From NCBI GenBank assembly GCA_019634595.1, contig JAHCBC010000002.1, forward strand, positions 744,001 through 808,000: DNA of 64,000 nt. The letters are read 5' to 3'. The notes under the pieces are model-generated. The model did no database searches and was not told the DNA's origin. It worked only from the letters and a program-made list of their open reading frames with translations. The stretch is from Akkermansiaceae bacterium (lineage in GTDB: Bacteria > Verrucomicrobiota > Verrucomicrobiia > Verrucomicrobiales > Akkermansiaceae). Made by a program: the position numbers and the translations under genes. Every line of letters begins with the position of its first letter. Position 1 is the first letter of the stretch. Of the stretch, positions 1 to 8,783 are shown in pieces.

Positions 1-819
1 GGCGGACGTCTTTGCCACGAACCCGCGGGCATGGGCGAAATGGACGTCGGCTTCCGCCTCGATGCGGGTGAAATCCAGCCCCGGATGGTCATTGTGGCGG
101 GAAAGCGCATAGCCCGCACCACGGCGGTCCGGATACACCAGCCCGGCGATGCCCTGCTCCTCCGGCGGCAGGGACTGGATGTAGCGCCCCATCCCGGAGG
201 ACGGCTCGTCCGGCAGCGGCTCGATCCTAGGCATGGCCAGCACACGGAACGGGCCGGACTCATGGGCGATCTCCCAGACCTGCGCGTTCCGCGAGATGTA
301 GTCCAGCCGCTCGCGCAGGTTCCGCAGGTAGGAAAGAAGATCATCACCGATCCATTTCATCGCCTCCCAAAGTGTGTCCCCCGGCGCGAGCGCGGTGGTG
401 GAGGCGAACCTGCGCAGCAGCGTGAGGTCCACGGGCGACTGGAGTTTCGACAGCGTCTCCCGTTCCACGCCCAGCCAACGGGCGGTCTCCACCGGCCCAC
501 GGGTGTCGAACCATTCCGCGGGCTCCAGCCAGTCACAGAAGGCGCGGGCGTCATCGTAGATACCCAGATCCATCATCACCAGGCTCAGCGCGCACATCGG
601 CGGATGGTCCTTCGGAAACTGGTGGTGGTCGAAGTTCCCGCGGGCGGCGTCATGCTCGCCCCCCACATCGACCACGGCGGTGGAAAGGTCGTCCAGATCC
701 TCCCGGGTCGGCTCGCGGCGCACGACGGGCGCCTGGTGCACGGAGATGAGCAGGCAGCAGGCGAGGAACTCGTCTTTGTGGGAGCCGCCGGGGTGGGTCA
801 GGATCAGGGAATAGCTCAT
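1..819 (-). CDS. MYG1-family (UPF0160) metal-dependent hydrolase, C-terminus beyond window
   Basis: The frame is open from an ATG at 819 to base 1, giving 273 residues; the gene is cut only by the window edge. The start of the protein carries THPGGSHKDEF (residues 8-18), the H-x(4)-H-x-D metal site of the MYG1 family, and a second acidic/histidine block, DVGGEHDAARGNFDHHQ, follows at about residues 51-67. The DHHQ in it recalls the DHH phosphoesterases. The eukaryotic member is a 3'-5' RNA exonuclease; the bacterial role is not settled. The neighbour on the right is divergent, so this gene has its own promoter. The family assignment is firm, the substrate is not known. Confidence 0.8.
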   Translation of the reverse strand, partial: MSYSLILTHPGGSHKDEFLACCLLISVHQAPVVRREPTREDLDDLSTAVVDVGGEHDAARGNFDHHQFPKDHPPMCALSLVMMDLGIYDDARAFCDWLEPAEWFDTRGPVETARWLGVERETLSKLQSPVDLTLLRRFASTTALAPGDTLWEAMKWIGDDLLSYLRNLRERLDYISRNAQVWEIAHESGPFRVLAMPRIEPLPDEPSSGMGRYIQSLPPEEQGIAGLVYPDRRGAGYALSRHNDHPGLDFTRIEAEADVHFAHARGFVAKTSA

Positions 820-958
820 GGGGCGATGGTTGGAGGAAAGGCACTTTAGACCCGGATCGGGACATGGGAAGAATTTTGCGGAAACAGGAAATGAAGGCTC
901 ACGCGCTTTTTGCCGGACTTTCATCGGATCTTCATCCATCCGGGTAAGCTATCCGGCC

Positions 959-1552
959 ATGGACAACGAAACACTCCGCGCGGTGCTCCCACGGCAACTG
1001 CGCTTCTGGTCGCTCCACTGCACGCTCAATGCCCTGCCCAGCCTCGCCATCGCCCTCGGTTGGCTGGGCCTGTGGCAAAGTGGTCACGCCATCCTGGCCA
1101 TGGTGTCCGCCATCGTTTCGTTCATCCTCCTATATACACTGGCGACTTCGCTGATCCGCCCGCTTGCTGACGACGGCAGCATCCTCTCGCGGGCGCTCAA
1201 GCTCGGGACGAAGATCCGCGTGTGGATCTCGGTAACCAGCTTGCCGGCCATTGCCACCGGCGGTGGAGCCTTTTTTACTCCGGACTTCTGGTGCGGCTTC
1301 GGAGCATCTGCGATCGTCAGATCGCTTGGGATCTTCTCGTCGACTGGACGGCTTCCGGGTGTTTTCAAGCCGGAACCCCCGCGGATCGGAGATGCGTCGT
1401 TCGGTTTGGTCTATCTCACCACCATGCTGGAGGGGCTGCTGCTCTCCATGCTCCTGTTCATGCTGTCCTTCTTTTGCGTGATTCTGCTCCAAAGACGGGA
1501 CCGGAAAATGGCCTGCGCGTCCGGAAGTCCGGTTGGGGAAGCCGTGAATTGA
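959..1552 (+). CDS. hypothetical integral membrane protein
   Basis: This encodes 197 residues. The start is taken at ATG 959 because the longer frame upstream would run into the divergent MYG1 gene. There are about four hydrophobic segments: around residues 20-45, 45-65, 92-115 and a strong one near 155-185, followed by a basic tail (QRRDRK). No domain is recognised. It lies alone between the divergent MYG1-like gene and typA, with 107 nt before typA, so a joint transcript is possible but not shown. Its existence as a gene rests on length, hydrophobic pattern and absence of a better frame on the other strand. Confidence 0.55.
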   Translation: MDNETLRAVLPRQLRFWSLHCTLNALPSLAIALGWLGLWQSGHAILAMVSAIVSFILLYTLATSLIRPLADDGSILSRALKLGTKIRVWISVTSLPAIATGGGAFFTPDFWCGFGASAIVRSLGIFSSTGRLPGVFKPEPPRIGDASFGLVYLTTMLEGLLLSMLLFMLSFFCVILLQRRDRKMACASGSPVGEAVN

Positions 1553-1659
1553 GACGGATTCGCCGGAAAAGCTTGAAAATCACGCCTTGCCAGCGGCGGG
1601 AAAAGCGTGCATAGCCCCGGCCCCGCCCGCGCCGGGAGGTCCACTCATCGCCATTTCCC

Positions 1660-3504
1660 ATGTCACTCAAGATCCGAAACCTCGCCATCATCGCCCACGT
1701 TGACCATGGGAAGACCACTCTCGTTGACCAGCTCCTCCAGGCTGGCGGCACCTACCGTGAGAACCAGGCGCAGCAGGAGCGGGCGATGGACTCCATGGAC
1801 CTGGAAAAGGAAAAGGGCATCACCATCAAGGCGAAGAACACCTCCATCCACTGGGAAGGCTACACGATCAACATCGTGGACACCCCGGGCCACGCCGACT
1901 TCGGCGCGGAGGTGGAGCGCGTGATGAAGATGGTGGACGGCGTGCTTCTCGTCGTGGACGCCTTCGGCGGTCCGCAGGCCCAGACCCGCTTCGTTCTCCG
2001 CAAGGCTCTCGCCGAGGGCCTCAAGCCCATCGTCGTCATCAACAAGATCGACCGTCCGCTGGCCGACCCGATGAAAGTCCACGACCAGGTGCTGGAGCTG
2101 TTCCTCGACCTGGACGCGACAGAAGACCAGTTCAACGCCCCGTTCGCTTACGGCTCCGCCCGTGACGGCTATTTCATGGACAAGCCGGACGACGAGAAGG
2201 TGGACTGCATCCCCCTCCTCAAGAAGATCGTCGAGTTCATCCCCGAGCCGAAGGCCGATCCGGAAGCTCCTTTCTCCATGCTGGTCTCCAACATCGAGTG
2301 GGACAACTTCGTCGGCCGCGTGGCCGTCGGAAAGGTTCTCGGTGGCAGCGTCCAGAAGGGCGACACCGTCTGGCTGATCCGCAAGGACGGCACCAAGAAG
2401 CAATCGAAGGTCATGAAGACCTTCAGCTACTCCGGTCTTGCGACCACCGACTCCGAAGGTTGCTCCGCCGGCGGCATCGTCGGCGTTGCCGCAGGCATCG
2501 ATGACGTCGATATCGGTGAGACCCTCGCCGGTTCCGCCGATGCGGAAGGCCTGCCCTTCGTCGAGATCGACCCGCCGACCGTGTCCATGCAGTTCTCCAT
2601 CAACGACGGCCCGCTGGCCGGCAAGGAAGGCAAGCACGTCACCTCCCGCGCCATCCGCGAGCGCCTCATGCACGAGCTGAAGACCAACATCTCCATCCAG
2701 GTGGAGGACACCGACCAGGCCGGTGTGTTCAGCGTGTCCGCCCGTGGCGCCATGCAGATCGCCGTCCTTGTCGAGCAGATGCGCCGCGAGGGCTTCGAGG
2801 TCTGCGTTTCCCGTCCGACCGTGATCTACCGCCGCGATGAAAACGGCAAGCTGCTCGAGCCTTTCGAAACCCTCTACGTCGAGGCTCCCGGCGACTACGC
2901 CCAGGGCATCCTCAAGAGCATCTCCAACCGCAAGGGCCTGCTGGAGAACATGGACACGGAGGCTTCCGGCCGCGTGTTCATCCAGGCGTCCATCCCGACC
3001 CGCGGCCTCATCGGCTTCGAGACGGAGCTGGTCAACCTGACCTCCGGCCACGGCATCATGTCCCACCTCTTCAAGGAATACGCCGAGCACGCCGGTGATA
3101 TCGTCACCCGCACCACCGGCACCCTGGTTTCCATGGACTCCGGCGCGGCCACCACCTATTCGCTGCAGGCTCTGGAAGAGCGCGGCATCCTCTTCGTCGG
3201 CCCGAACGACGCGGTCTATGCCGGCATGCTCGTCGGGGAGAACCCGCGCGTCGGCGACCTGCCGGTGAACCCGGTGAAGGAGAAGCACCTGGACAACATG
3301 CGCTCCTCCGGCAAGGACAAGACCTCCAAGCTCACCCCTCCGATCCGTTTCTCCCTTGAGCGCGCCATCGAATACATCGACGCCGACGAACTCGTGGAAG
3401 CGACTCCGAAGAACATCCGCCTGCGCAAGCGCATCCTGGACGCCAACGCCCGCAAGCGCGCCGCGAAGGGGCCGAGCGTCGAAGACCGCAGCAACCGCGG
3501 TTGA
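1660..3504 (+). CDS. typA: translational GTPase TypA/BipA
   Basis: The 614-residue protein is the usual length for TypA, a ribosome-binding GTPase of the EF-G family needed for stress and low-temperature ribosome assembly. G1 is HVDHGKTT (residues 13-20), G3 is DTPGHADF near 76-83 and G4 is NKIDRP near 130. The EF-G-like domains III and V and the TypA-specific C-terminal domain follow; the protein ends in a basic stretch. The start [13 protein letters not shown] is the standard family start. A hairpin terminator follows 33 nt after the stop, so typA ends its transcript. Confidence 0.97.
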   Translation: MSLKIRNLAIIAHVDHGKTTLVDQLLQAGGTYRENQAQQERAMDSMDLEKEKGITIKAKNTSIHWEGYTINIVDTPGHADFGAEVERVMKMVDGVLLVVDAFGGPQAQTRFVLRKALAEGLKPIVVINKIDRPLADPMKVHDQVLELFLDLDATEDQFNAPFAYGSARDGYFMDKPDDEKVDCIPLLKKIVEFIPEPKADPEAPFSMLVSNIEWDNFVGRVAVGKVLGGSVQKGDTVWLIRKDGTKKQSKVMKTFSYSGLATTDSEGCSAGGIVGVAAGIDDVDIGETLAGSADAEGLPFVEIDPPTVSMQFSINDGPLAGKEGKHVTSRAIRERLMHELKTNISIQVEDTDQAGVFSVSARGAMQIAVLVEQMRREGFEVCVSRPTVIYRRDENGKLLEPFETLYVEAPGDYAQGILKSISNRKGLLENMDTEASGRVFIQASIPTRGLIGFETELVNLTSGHGIMSHLFKEYAEHAGDIVTRTTGTLVSMDSGAATTYSLQALEERGILFVGPNDAVYAGMLVGENPRVGDLPVNPVKEKHLDNMRSSGKDKTSKLTPPIRFSLERAIEYIDADELVEATPKNIRLRKRILDANARKRAAKGPSVEDRSNRG

Positions 3505-3536
3505 TCGGCAGGAGGCACAAGTTCTCCCAATTTCAG

Positions 3537-3565
3537 AAAGGGCGGCATTCGTGCCGCCCTTTTTC
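3537..3565 (+). terminator. intrinsic terminator after typA
   Basis: The stem AGGGCGGCA / TGCCGCCCT with a short TTCG-type loop is followed by a run of T. It lies just after the typA stop. Confidence 0.8.
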
Positions 3566-3718
3566 GTCGGGTGGCGCTCCGGAATTTTCGGCTTCCTGGG
3601 CGCGGGCCTAATCGAATGGCTTGGTGTCGGTGGCGAAATGCTTCCCTGTTACTGCGCATTATTCATACTTATATCTTGCATGGATGGAGTGCACTTCCTA
3701 CGTTCGCTTCTTAAACCC

Positions 3719-4249
3719 ATGAACATTTCGCGCCCGCTTCTGCTGGTTTCAGGTACCTTGGTCTCGTTGATCGCCCATGGCGTGGCGGTATTGGGCGAAG
3801 CGGCACGAAATGCCGCCGGGCTTGGATTCAACGAACGGTTCGGCATCGACCGGCTGGCGGCGGGTTTGGGGAGAGTTACCTCCAGACAGTTCAAGGAGCT
3901 CCAGTTCGAGGTGTGGGAATACCTGTCCTTTGGGGGCATGGTCGTCGTGCTGGCTGCGGCCTTTGCCGGCATGGAGAGAGGCTCCAGATGGCTGCCGGTG
4001 GCCTACCTCGCCGTCCTGGTGGTGTTGGGGGGCTGGAAGGGACTTCTGATGGTGGTCTATCTGCCGGTTTTTCTCTTCAATCTGGTCTTCGAACCGCTGC
4101 CGATGGACGGGGAGTTCTTCGCCGACTCGGTCGCCCGTCACATGGGGGCGGGCGTCTGGTTGCTGGTGCTGTTGGTCTGGTCGCTCTCGGGCTTCATCAA
4201 GTGGCGTCCGAAGTGGCTGATGCCACCGCGCGTCCGCCACATCATCTGA
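3719..4249 (+). CDS. hypothetical membrane protein
   Basis: This encodes 176 residues from ATG 3719. An in-frame ATG at 3680 is an alternative; neither has a clear Shine-Dalgarno site. The protein starts with a hydrophobic segment (residues 4-25), has an amphipathic middle part (LGRVTSRQFKELQFEVWEY), then three or four membrane segments between about residues 60 and 165, and ends in a basic tail (KWRPKWLMPPRVRHII). No family is recognised. The frame continues upstream into typA on the same strand, but that part is a shadow of typA. It is preceded by the typA terminator and so is a separate unit. Confidence 0.5.
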   Translation: MNISRPLLLVSGTLVSLIAHGVAVLGEAARNAAGLGFNERFGIDRLAAGLGRVTSRQFKELQFEVWEYLSFGGMVVVLAAAFAGMERGSRWLPVAYLAVLVVLGGWKGLLMVVYLPVFLFNLVFEPLPMDGEFFADSVARHMGAGVWLLVLLVWSLSGFIKWRPKWLMPPRVRHII

Positions 4250-4449
4250 GGAGGATCCGGGTGTTGGGCCATCCGGCGGAACCATATGGATTGGCACCCC
4301 GGGGGGGGCGGAGCGGTCCATCACCCTCGCGCTGTTCATCAGAAAGAGATGACGGCGTGGCGGTCCGCAGGGGGCTAAGAAAACCCGGGTCCATTCGTTT
4401 GAATAAACACACGGAGAATCCGTCTGAAAGAAAGCAGCCCCCGACCGTC

Positions 4450-4590
4450 ATGAGATTCGCCATTCCATTCATCCTTTCCGCCGTGGCCCTTGGCGCGCTC
4501 GCCTGCTACTTCGGGAAGCTCAATCCCATCGAGCTGCCGCCTGGAATGGCGGAAAAGCACCGGACATCGGAGATCCTCTCCGCGAAGTGA
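4450..4590 (+). CDS. small single-span membrane protein (46 aa)
   Basis: A short frame from ATG 4450 encodes 46 residues: a hydrophobic N-terminal segment (RFAIPFILSAVALGALAC) followed by a short polar tail containing IELPPGMAEKH. The Cys could be a lipobox residue, but ALAC is a poor match. The longer frame running in from 3913 overlaps the previous gene and is not credible upstream of this Met. No homologue is recognised. The gene call rests only on the signal-like N-terminus and its position in an otherwise empty gap. Confidence 0.35.
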   Translation: MRFAIPFILSAVALGALACYFGKLNPIELPPGMAEKHRTSEILSAK

Positions 4591-4652
4591 GCGGTGCACC
4601 GTCCTTCATCATTTGAAATTCCGCTTCGTCCGGGTAGCGTCAGCCATCCTTC

Positions 4653-5096
4653 ATGGCCGACGTCTTCACCCCTGAGAAACGCTCCTACGTGATGTCCCGC
4701 ATCCGCGGCGGCAACACCAAGCCGGAACTGGCCCTGCGGTCCATGCTCCACCGGCTGGGCTACCGTTTCACCGTGAACGGACCGGGGAACAAGACGCTTC
4801 CCGGCCGGCCGGACCTCGTCCTGCCGAAACACCGCACCGTCATCTTCGTCCACGGCTGTTTCTGGCATGGTCATGAACATTGCCCGGACTTCCGCATCCC
4901 GGCCTCCCGCACCGACTGGTGGACCAGCAAGATCGGGGGCAACCGCGCCCGCGACCTCCGCGTGGAGAATGCCCTGCGCTCCATGGGCTGGCATGTCGTC
5001 ACCATCTGGGCGTGCGCATTGAAGAATGCGAAAGCGAGGCTGTGGCTCGAACCCAGATTGGGAAAGCTGCTTGGAGCGCCATCTGCCGTCCCGTGA
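4653..5096 (+). CDS. vsr: very short patch repair endonuclease Vsr
   Basis: The 147-residue protein has the standard Vsr start (MADVFTPEKRS) and the catalytic Asp in GRPDLVL (D54). It also has the block HGCFWHGHEHC (residues 68-77), which supplies the intercalating Phe/Trp, the active-site His and the zinc-binding Cys and His, and the late Cys in IWACAL. Vsr nicks 5' of the T in T:G mismatches left by deamination of 5-methylcytosine. In most genomes vsr sits beside a C5-cytosine methyltransferase; none is present in this window, so this is an orphan here. It is flanked by a small membrane protein and a REP-like palindrome. Confidence 0.93.
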   Translation: MADVFTPEKRSYVMSRIRGGNTKPELALRSMLHRLGYRFTVNGPGNKTLPGRPDLVLPKHRTVIFVHGCFWHGHEHCPDFRIPASRTDWWTSKIGGNRARDLRVENALRSMGWHVVTIWACALKNAKARLWLEPRLGKLLGAPSAVP

Positions 5097-5120
5097 AGGG
5101 ACGGGGCCGGTTGCCGGAAC

Positions 5121-5145
5121 GGAGCGCGGACTTCAGTCCGCTTGG
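5121..5145. repeat. REP-like palindrome, family A (single copy)
   Basis: GGAGCGCGGACTTCAGTCCG forms a near-perfect palindrome around CTTCAG. It shares the GGAGCGC head and the CTTCAG core with the pair at 7804-7890. It sits between the convergent vsr and PEP-CTERM genes. Confidence 0.5.
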
Positions 5146-5167
5146 TTTCGCAAAGGCCCGGTTGGGT

Positions 5168-6079
5168 TCAGCGCCTGCGGCGCAGCAGAGCCAGCGCACC
5201 GGCCGCACCGATCAGTGCGAAGGCGGATGGTTCCGGCACCGCCATCGGCAGGTTGCCCTTGAAGGCGGAATATTCGAAGGTTCCGCCACCGGTCAGGGAG
5301 TCGGAGATCAGCGTGCCCTGGATGGTGCCGTTGCTGAATTTCACATGGGCGTCCGGAGCGAGGACGCTGCCAAGCACCGTCAGGCCCGCCAGATTGAGGG
5401 AAGTTGCCTCGTGGAAATTGAAGAGCACGTTGCTCTTGTCCGTCCCTTTGACGGACAGGCCCAGGTTCTGGAAGTTGATCAGGTCACCGGCCACGTTGAT
5501 GACCACCGTGGAACCCGTCGGCGCGTTGATGGACATGCTGCTGGCGGACTGGAAGTCGGCCGCCTTGATGGTGAAGGTGTTCAGCGCACCGTCCGTGCCG
5601 GTGAAGACCAGGTTCCCGTAGCTCAGGGAGTAGTTGCTGTTCGCACCCATGTCCGCCAGCTTGTCGGAGAGCGCGCCGTATTGGGACTTCGCCGCTGCGA
5701 AGTCGATCAACTTGCCTTGGGAGGCGGTGCCGTCGGAGATCTTCACGTTCGTCAGTTTGGTGGTCCCGCCGACCAGCAGGCTGCCCTTGTGGACCACGCT
5801 GTTCGAGTAGTCGAGGTTGCCACCGACCACCAGCGAGTAGGTGGAGGAAGAGGGAAGCTGCTCGCCGAGGCCATAACCGGAGAAGGTCGCGCTGCCGCCG
5901 ATGGCCGCCGCACCTTTCGACTGGGCGTTCGACTGGTTCACATCGCCGAAGACGAAGTAGCTGTAGCCGGAAGCCTCGCCGAGATTCTGGGCACCGGCCG
6001 TGGACACCGCGGCGACGAAGGCCAGGGCGAGAGACAGGCATGCGAGGAACCTGTGTGCGGAAAAACGGATGTGTTGCAT
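5168..6079 (-). CDS. choice-of-anchor A family PEP-CTERM protein
   Basis: This is a secreted protein of 303 residues from ATG 6079. The longer frame to 6184 begins with a proline-rich run that is not credible as a start. The order is: signal peptide (residues 1-31, LALAFVAAVSTAGA), then the choice-of-anchor A domain starting YSYFVFGDVNQSNAQ and containing AAAIGG and SLVVGGNLDYSN. A C-terminal sorting tag follows: VPEPSAF, a hydrophobic helix and RRRR. The tag is the substrate signal for an exosortase, and one is encoded at 39467. It probably ends on the surface or in the matrix. No neighbour shares its strand closely, so it is monocistronic. Confidence 0.88.
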   Translation of the reverse strand: MQHIRFSAHRFLACLSLALAFVAAVSTAGAQNLGEASGYSYFVFGDVNQSNAQSKGAAAIGGSATFSGYGLGEQLPSSSTYSLVVGGNLDYSNSVVHKGSLLVGGTTKLTNVKISDGTASQGKLIDFAAAKSQYGALSDKLADMGANSNYSLSYGNLVFTGTDGALNTFTIKAADFQSASSMSINAPTGSTVVINVAGDLINFQNLGLSVKGTDKSNVLFNFHEATSLNLAGLTVLGSVLAPDAHVKFSNGTIQGTLISDSLTGGGTFEYSAFKGNLPMAVPEPSAFALIGAAGALALLRRRR

Positions 6080-6267
6080 GGGGGGAGCGCTCGGGGGAAC
6101 GCGGGGTGGGGGGTTCGGGGGAACGGCGCTACATTCACCCAATCCCTTGGTTTTGTCGAACAGATCCGGCCATGAACGGGTCACGCAATCGCGTGTATCC
6201 CTACTCCCGTATGGGATCGGACGCTTTTAACTCAGAAGTCCAGCAAAGTTGTGCGTGAATCCAGCCT

Positions 6268-7791
6268 TCATTCGAAGTCATCCATCAGCGTCCGCCGGTT
6301 CTTCCTCCTTTCCTTCCGATGCTCGATCTGGCGGAGCTGCTTCGGGGTCAGTTCCTCCTCCTTGTCGCGCCATGACTTGCCTGAGTCACCGGCCATGATG
6401 CAGCCGAGCGGGCGGATCTCGCCGATGACTTCGGCGAGGTTGAACCTAGCGATCTGGGCTTTGACTTCGGCGGCGTTCTTGTAGGCGACAGGGGTTTCGC
6501 TGAGGTCCGGCTTTCCGCAGTACCAGCGGATGTCGAGGCCGGCGGTGGAGCGCTGGATGGCTTCCGCGGCCAGATCGCCGGGGTAGCGGCGGCGCAGTGC
6601 CGTGCGCGAGAGGTTCCGTCCCGCGCCGTGGGGGGCGAAGGAAAGGAAATCGGCATTGTCCGCGCCGAGCACGATGAGGATCGGCTCCGCCATGTTGAGC
6701 GGAATGAGGCCGAGCAAGGGCCTGCCATCGGCATCCCGCCATGCGGGCGTGGCTCCCTTTCCGTGGAAGAAGACATCCCCGCGCTGCCAGACGAAGTTGT
6801 GCTCGTTGGCGATTTCCGCGACGGAGGCCGCGCCGATGTTCTCCAGGAAACGGCGGTGGATCGCGCGGTGGTTCGCCTTCGTCCACAGGGCGACGTATTG
6901 CAGGGCCTCCCAATAGGCGGGACCGTCCCCGCTGCGGGCGTCCAGCCACGCCGCGCTGTCAGGCACGCGTTCCGCCTGGCGGGCGGTGTGCTTCACCGCG
7001 GCGATCTGGCCGCGCTTGAAGACGTGCGCGCCCAGGCCACGCGACCCGTGGTGGGTGACCAGCACACGCCGCCGTGTGCCCGCCACCAGCTTGTCCGCGA
7101 GCACGCCATGGCCGGTGAGGCGCAGCATGGCCGTCATCTCCGGTGTGATGTCGATCTCACCGATGAAGGCGAAATGGTTGCCGTCTCCCTGGTCCGCCAT
7201 GTGCAGCTTCGCCCGCTCCTTCAGCCCGGTGAGGAAAGGATTCGTCCACACGTCCTCGTCGTGCACCGGGTCATCCACCAGCAGGTCGAGGTGGCGGTGG
7301 CCCGTGCCGAAGCGGGTCGCGGTGGTGAGTGCGTCCAGTTCCGCGCCGATGTCACTACGTTCATCGTAGAACGTGGCGAACATGGAGCAGCAGATGTCCG
7401 AGGAGTGCGCGGAGGGAATGATGGCGTTCTCCACGGCGATGGCTCCACCGACGGGGATGGACGCCTCCTTTCCGCCCATCGGGCAGGCGTCAGGGAGGAT
7501 CGCGCCGCGGCTGATGACGGGCGTCTTCAGCAACGTCTGCATGTGGCGGCGGACCGCATACAGGTTCTCCTGCGCGTCCTTGCCGGATGCCTCGATGGCC
7601 TCCGCCAGCGGTGCGGGTGTTTCGCGCATCGCCAGCTTCGGCGGTGGTGCACCGAACTCGCGCCGGATGAGCTTGAGCACGTATTTCGGGTCGGTGAGGC
7701 CCTTGGCCTCCAGTTCGGAAAGCCGCCGCATCATCAGCGGAAGACGGTCGTCATCCGGGTAGGCGGCGTTGAGTTGTTCGGTGAGTTTCAT
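6268..7791 (-). CDS. rtcB: RtcB-family RNA ligase
   Basis: RtcB joins 2',3'-cyclic phosphate or 3'-phosphate RNA ends to 5'-OH ends using GTP and Mn2+. This 507-residue protein keeps the family blocks in order: ILPDACPMGGKEASIPVGG, SSDICCSM (compare GVDIGCGM), DQGDGNHF, THHGSRGLG, GDVFFHGKGATPA and HGAGRNLSRT. The last carries the His that is guanylylated in characterised enzymes. The usual GVD is SSD here and the protein is about 100 residues longer than E. coli RtcB, so it belongs to a divergent branch. No archease is seen nearby. An HNH nuclease gene lies upstream on the same strand, separated by a REP pair. Confidence 0.88.
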   Translation of the reverse strand: MKLTEQLNAAYPDDDRLPLMMRRLSELEAKGLTDPKYVLKLIRREFGAPPPKLAMRETPAPLAEAIEASGKDAQENLYAVRRHMQTLLKTPVISRGAILPDACPMGGKEASIPVGGAIAVENAIIPSAHSSDICCSMFATFYDERSDIGAELDALTTATRFGTGHRHLDLLVDDPVHDEDVWTNPFLTGLKERAKLHMADQGDGNHFAFIGEIDITPEMTAMLRLTGHGVLADKLVAGTRRRVLVTHHGSRGLGAHVFKRGQIAAVKHTARQAERVPDSAAWLDARSGDGPAYWEALQYVALWTKANHRAIHRRFLENIGAASVAEIANEHNFVWQRGDVFFHGKGATPAWRDADGRPLLGLIPLNMAEPILIVLGADNADFLSFAPHGAGRNLSRTALRRRYPGDLAAEAIQRSTAGLDIRWYCGKPDLSETPVAYKNAAEVKAQIARFNLAEVIGEIRPLGCIMAGDSGKSWRDKEEELTPKQLRQIEHRKERRKNRRTLMDDFE

Positions 7792-7803
7792 ATGGGACGC
7801 GTC

Positions 7804-7890
7804 GGAGCGCCGGCTTCAGCCGGCTCTGGTAATTCTGGATTCTTGTCGATGAAGCCTCTGGTAAGGGGACCGGCTGAAGCTGGCTCTCCA
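7804..7890. repeat. REPIN-like pair of inverted REP palindromes, family A
   Basis: GGAGCGCCGGCTTCAGCCGG at 7804 and, inverted, CCGGCTGAAGCTGGCTCTCC ending at 7890 flank a spacer of about 45 nt. Each arm is itself palindromic. It lies between the HNH gene and rtcB. Confidence 0.65.
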
Positions 7891-7892
7891 TT

Positions 7893-8498
7893 TCAGGCGG
7901 AGGCCTTGTTGCCGGTGGGCTTGAGGAACAGATCCCAGTCGGGGATCCGGTGGAGGTTGTGGAGCATGTCGATGGCGGGCAGCGGCCGGGGTGGCCGCGG
8001 CTTGCGCAGCAGGGTGAGTCCGGCTTCCTCCGGCGTGCGCGCGCCCTTCCGGTGGTTGACGCGCCGGTCGGACAGGACGCAGTTCTCCCAGGAAGTGGAA
8101 CCGCCGCGGGAGCGGGGGATGATGTGGTCGATGTTGCCCTCGCCCGGTGCCAGCGCACGGCCGGTGTACTGGCACCTGCCGCCATCCCGCTGCCAGATGC
8201 CGCGCGGACCGAGGCCCGGTTGGTGGACCGGCATCCGGTCGTAGCGGTTCAGCAGGATCACCGTGGGGATGCGGACGCGGCCTTTCGTCGTGCCGATGGT
8301 TGGAGTGCCATCGACTGTGGGAAGGGCGCGCCAAGCTTCCCAATCCAGCGGCTGGATGGACTCGCCGCCGGTGATGTCCAGCGCCCGGGCCGTCCCCGCA
8401 CAAAGGTGCGTGAACGCTTCCGCGGGGGTGATCGCGTCGATGGCGGTCCAATGCCGGTTGAGGACGAGGACGGTTCGGTCTTGGAGGAAAGTGGTCAT
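7893..8498 (-). CDS. HNH endonuclease
   Basis: The 201-residue protein starts at ATG 8498 (MTTFLQDRTVLVLNRHW); the frame continues upstream but only through an unlikely proline-rich stretch. The first part (VLVLNRHWTAIDAITPAEAF) is typical of stand-alone bacterial HNH proteins. The HNH module follows: RCQYTGRAL, then NIDHIIPRSRGG with the catalytic His, then SWENCVL with the Asn and RRVNHRKG with the last His. One zinc-type CxxC is partly missing because CQYT has no second Cys. Such genes are common in free-living bacteria; the target is unknown. It lies upstream of rtcB on the same strand. Confidence 0.85.
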   Translation of the reverse strand: MTTFLQDRTVLVLNRHWTAIDAITPAEAFTHLCAGTARALDITGGESIQPLDWEAWRALPTVDGTPTIGTTKGRVRIPTVILLNRYDRMPVHQPGLGPRGIWQRDGGRCQYTGRALAPGEGNIDHIIPRSRGGSTSWENCVLSDRRVNHRKGARTPEEAGLTLLRKPRPPRPLPAIDMLHNLHRIPDWDLFLKPTGNKASA

Positions 8499-8565
8499 GG
8501 CGGAACAAGGTGGGGCTAGGAAAATCCGGAGCTGAAACCCCGGCGATGGAAGCGGGCGGGCGGAA

Positions 8566-8596
8566 ACAAAAAACCCGCTCCGGTGAGGAAGCGGGT
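8566..8596 (-). terminator. intrinsic terminator on minus strand
   Basis: On the minus strand, ACCCGCT / AGCGGGT closes a 10-nt loop and is followed by TTTTTT. It sits 70 nt upstream of the HNH start and about 380 nt downstream of the ferritin-like gene, so it probably ends the noncoding transcript described at 8566-8777. Confidence 0.75.
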
Positions 8597-8777
8597 GGGG
8601 CGGAAATCCTTTGTCAGACGGGATTTCAGGCACCTCGCGGTGCCAGCCAGCTTCCTTCGTGGCCGGTCATGAAACGATGCGATGTCCCCAATGACATTCC
8701 GCTCCATGACGCGGCCGCGCGCTCTCCGGAGAGATAGCGTTTCGCGTTGGATGTGGGAATGGGGAGGCGCATGACAG
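8566..8777 (-). ncRNA. candidate structured noncoding RNA (about 210 nt)
   Basis: A promoter at 8784-8812 points into this region and an intrinsic terminator closes it. No frame inside it looks coding. The predicted RNA holds several short hairpins: CTCTCC/GGAGAG, TGTC-ATTGG-GGACA and GGCACC-GCGA-GGTGCC. I do not recognise the RNA family. It could be an sRNA, or a leader whose terminator controls the HNH gene 70 nt further on. Confidence 0.35.
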
Positions 8778-8783
8778 TGCGAG

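Noticed and set aside
1663..3288. 541-residue open frame on the minus strand opposite typA
   Set aside because: Its codons mirror typA in the antisense frame of a high-GC gene; composition is His/Asp/Gly-rich and no domain is seen, while typA is certain.
3356..3718. Long upstream extension of the membrane protein gene after typA
   Set aside because: It overlaps typA in another frame and reads through the terminator; the start at 3719 is preferred.
6628..8244. 538-residue open frame on the plus strand
   Set aside because: It is antisense to the RtcB and HNH genes and spans the gap and repeat between them; no domain.
8620..8675. Resemblance of CGAAGGAAGC in the candidate ncRNA to the SRP RNA tetraloop region
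   Set aside because: The conserved CAGG of the symmetric loop and the GNRA-closing pairs are missing, so I do not call SRP RNA.
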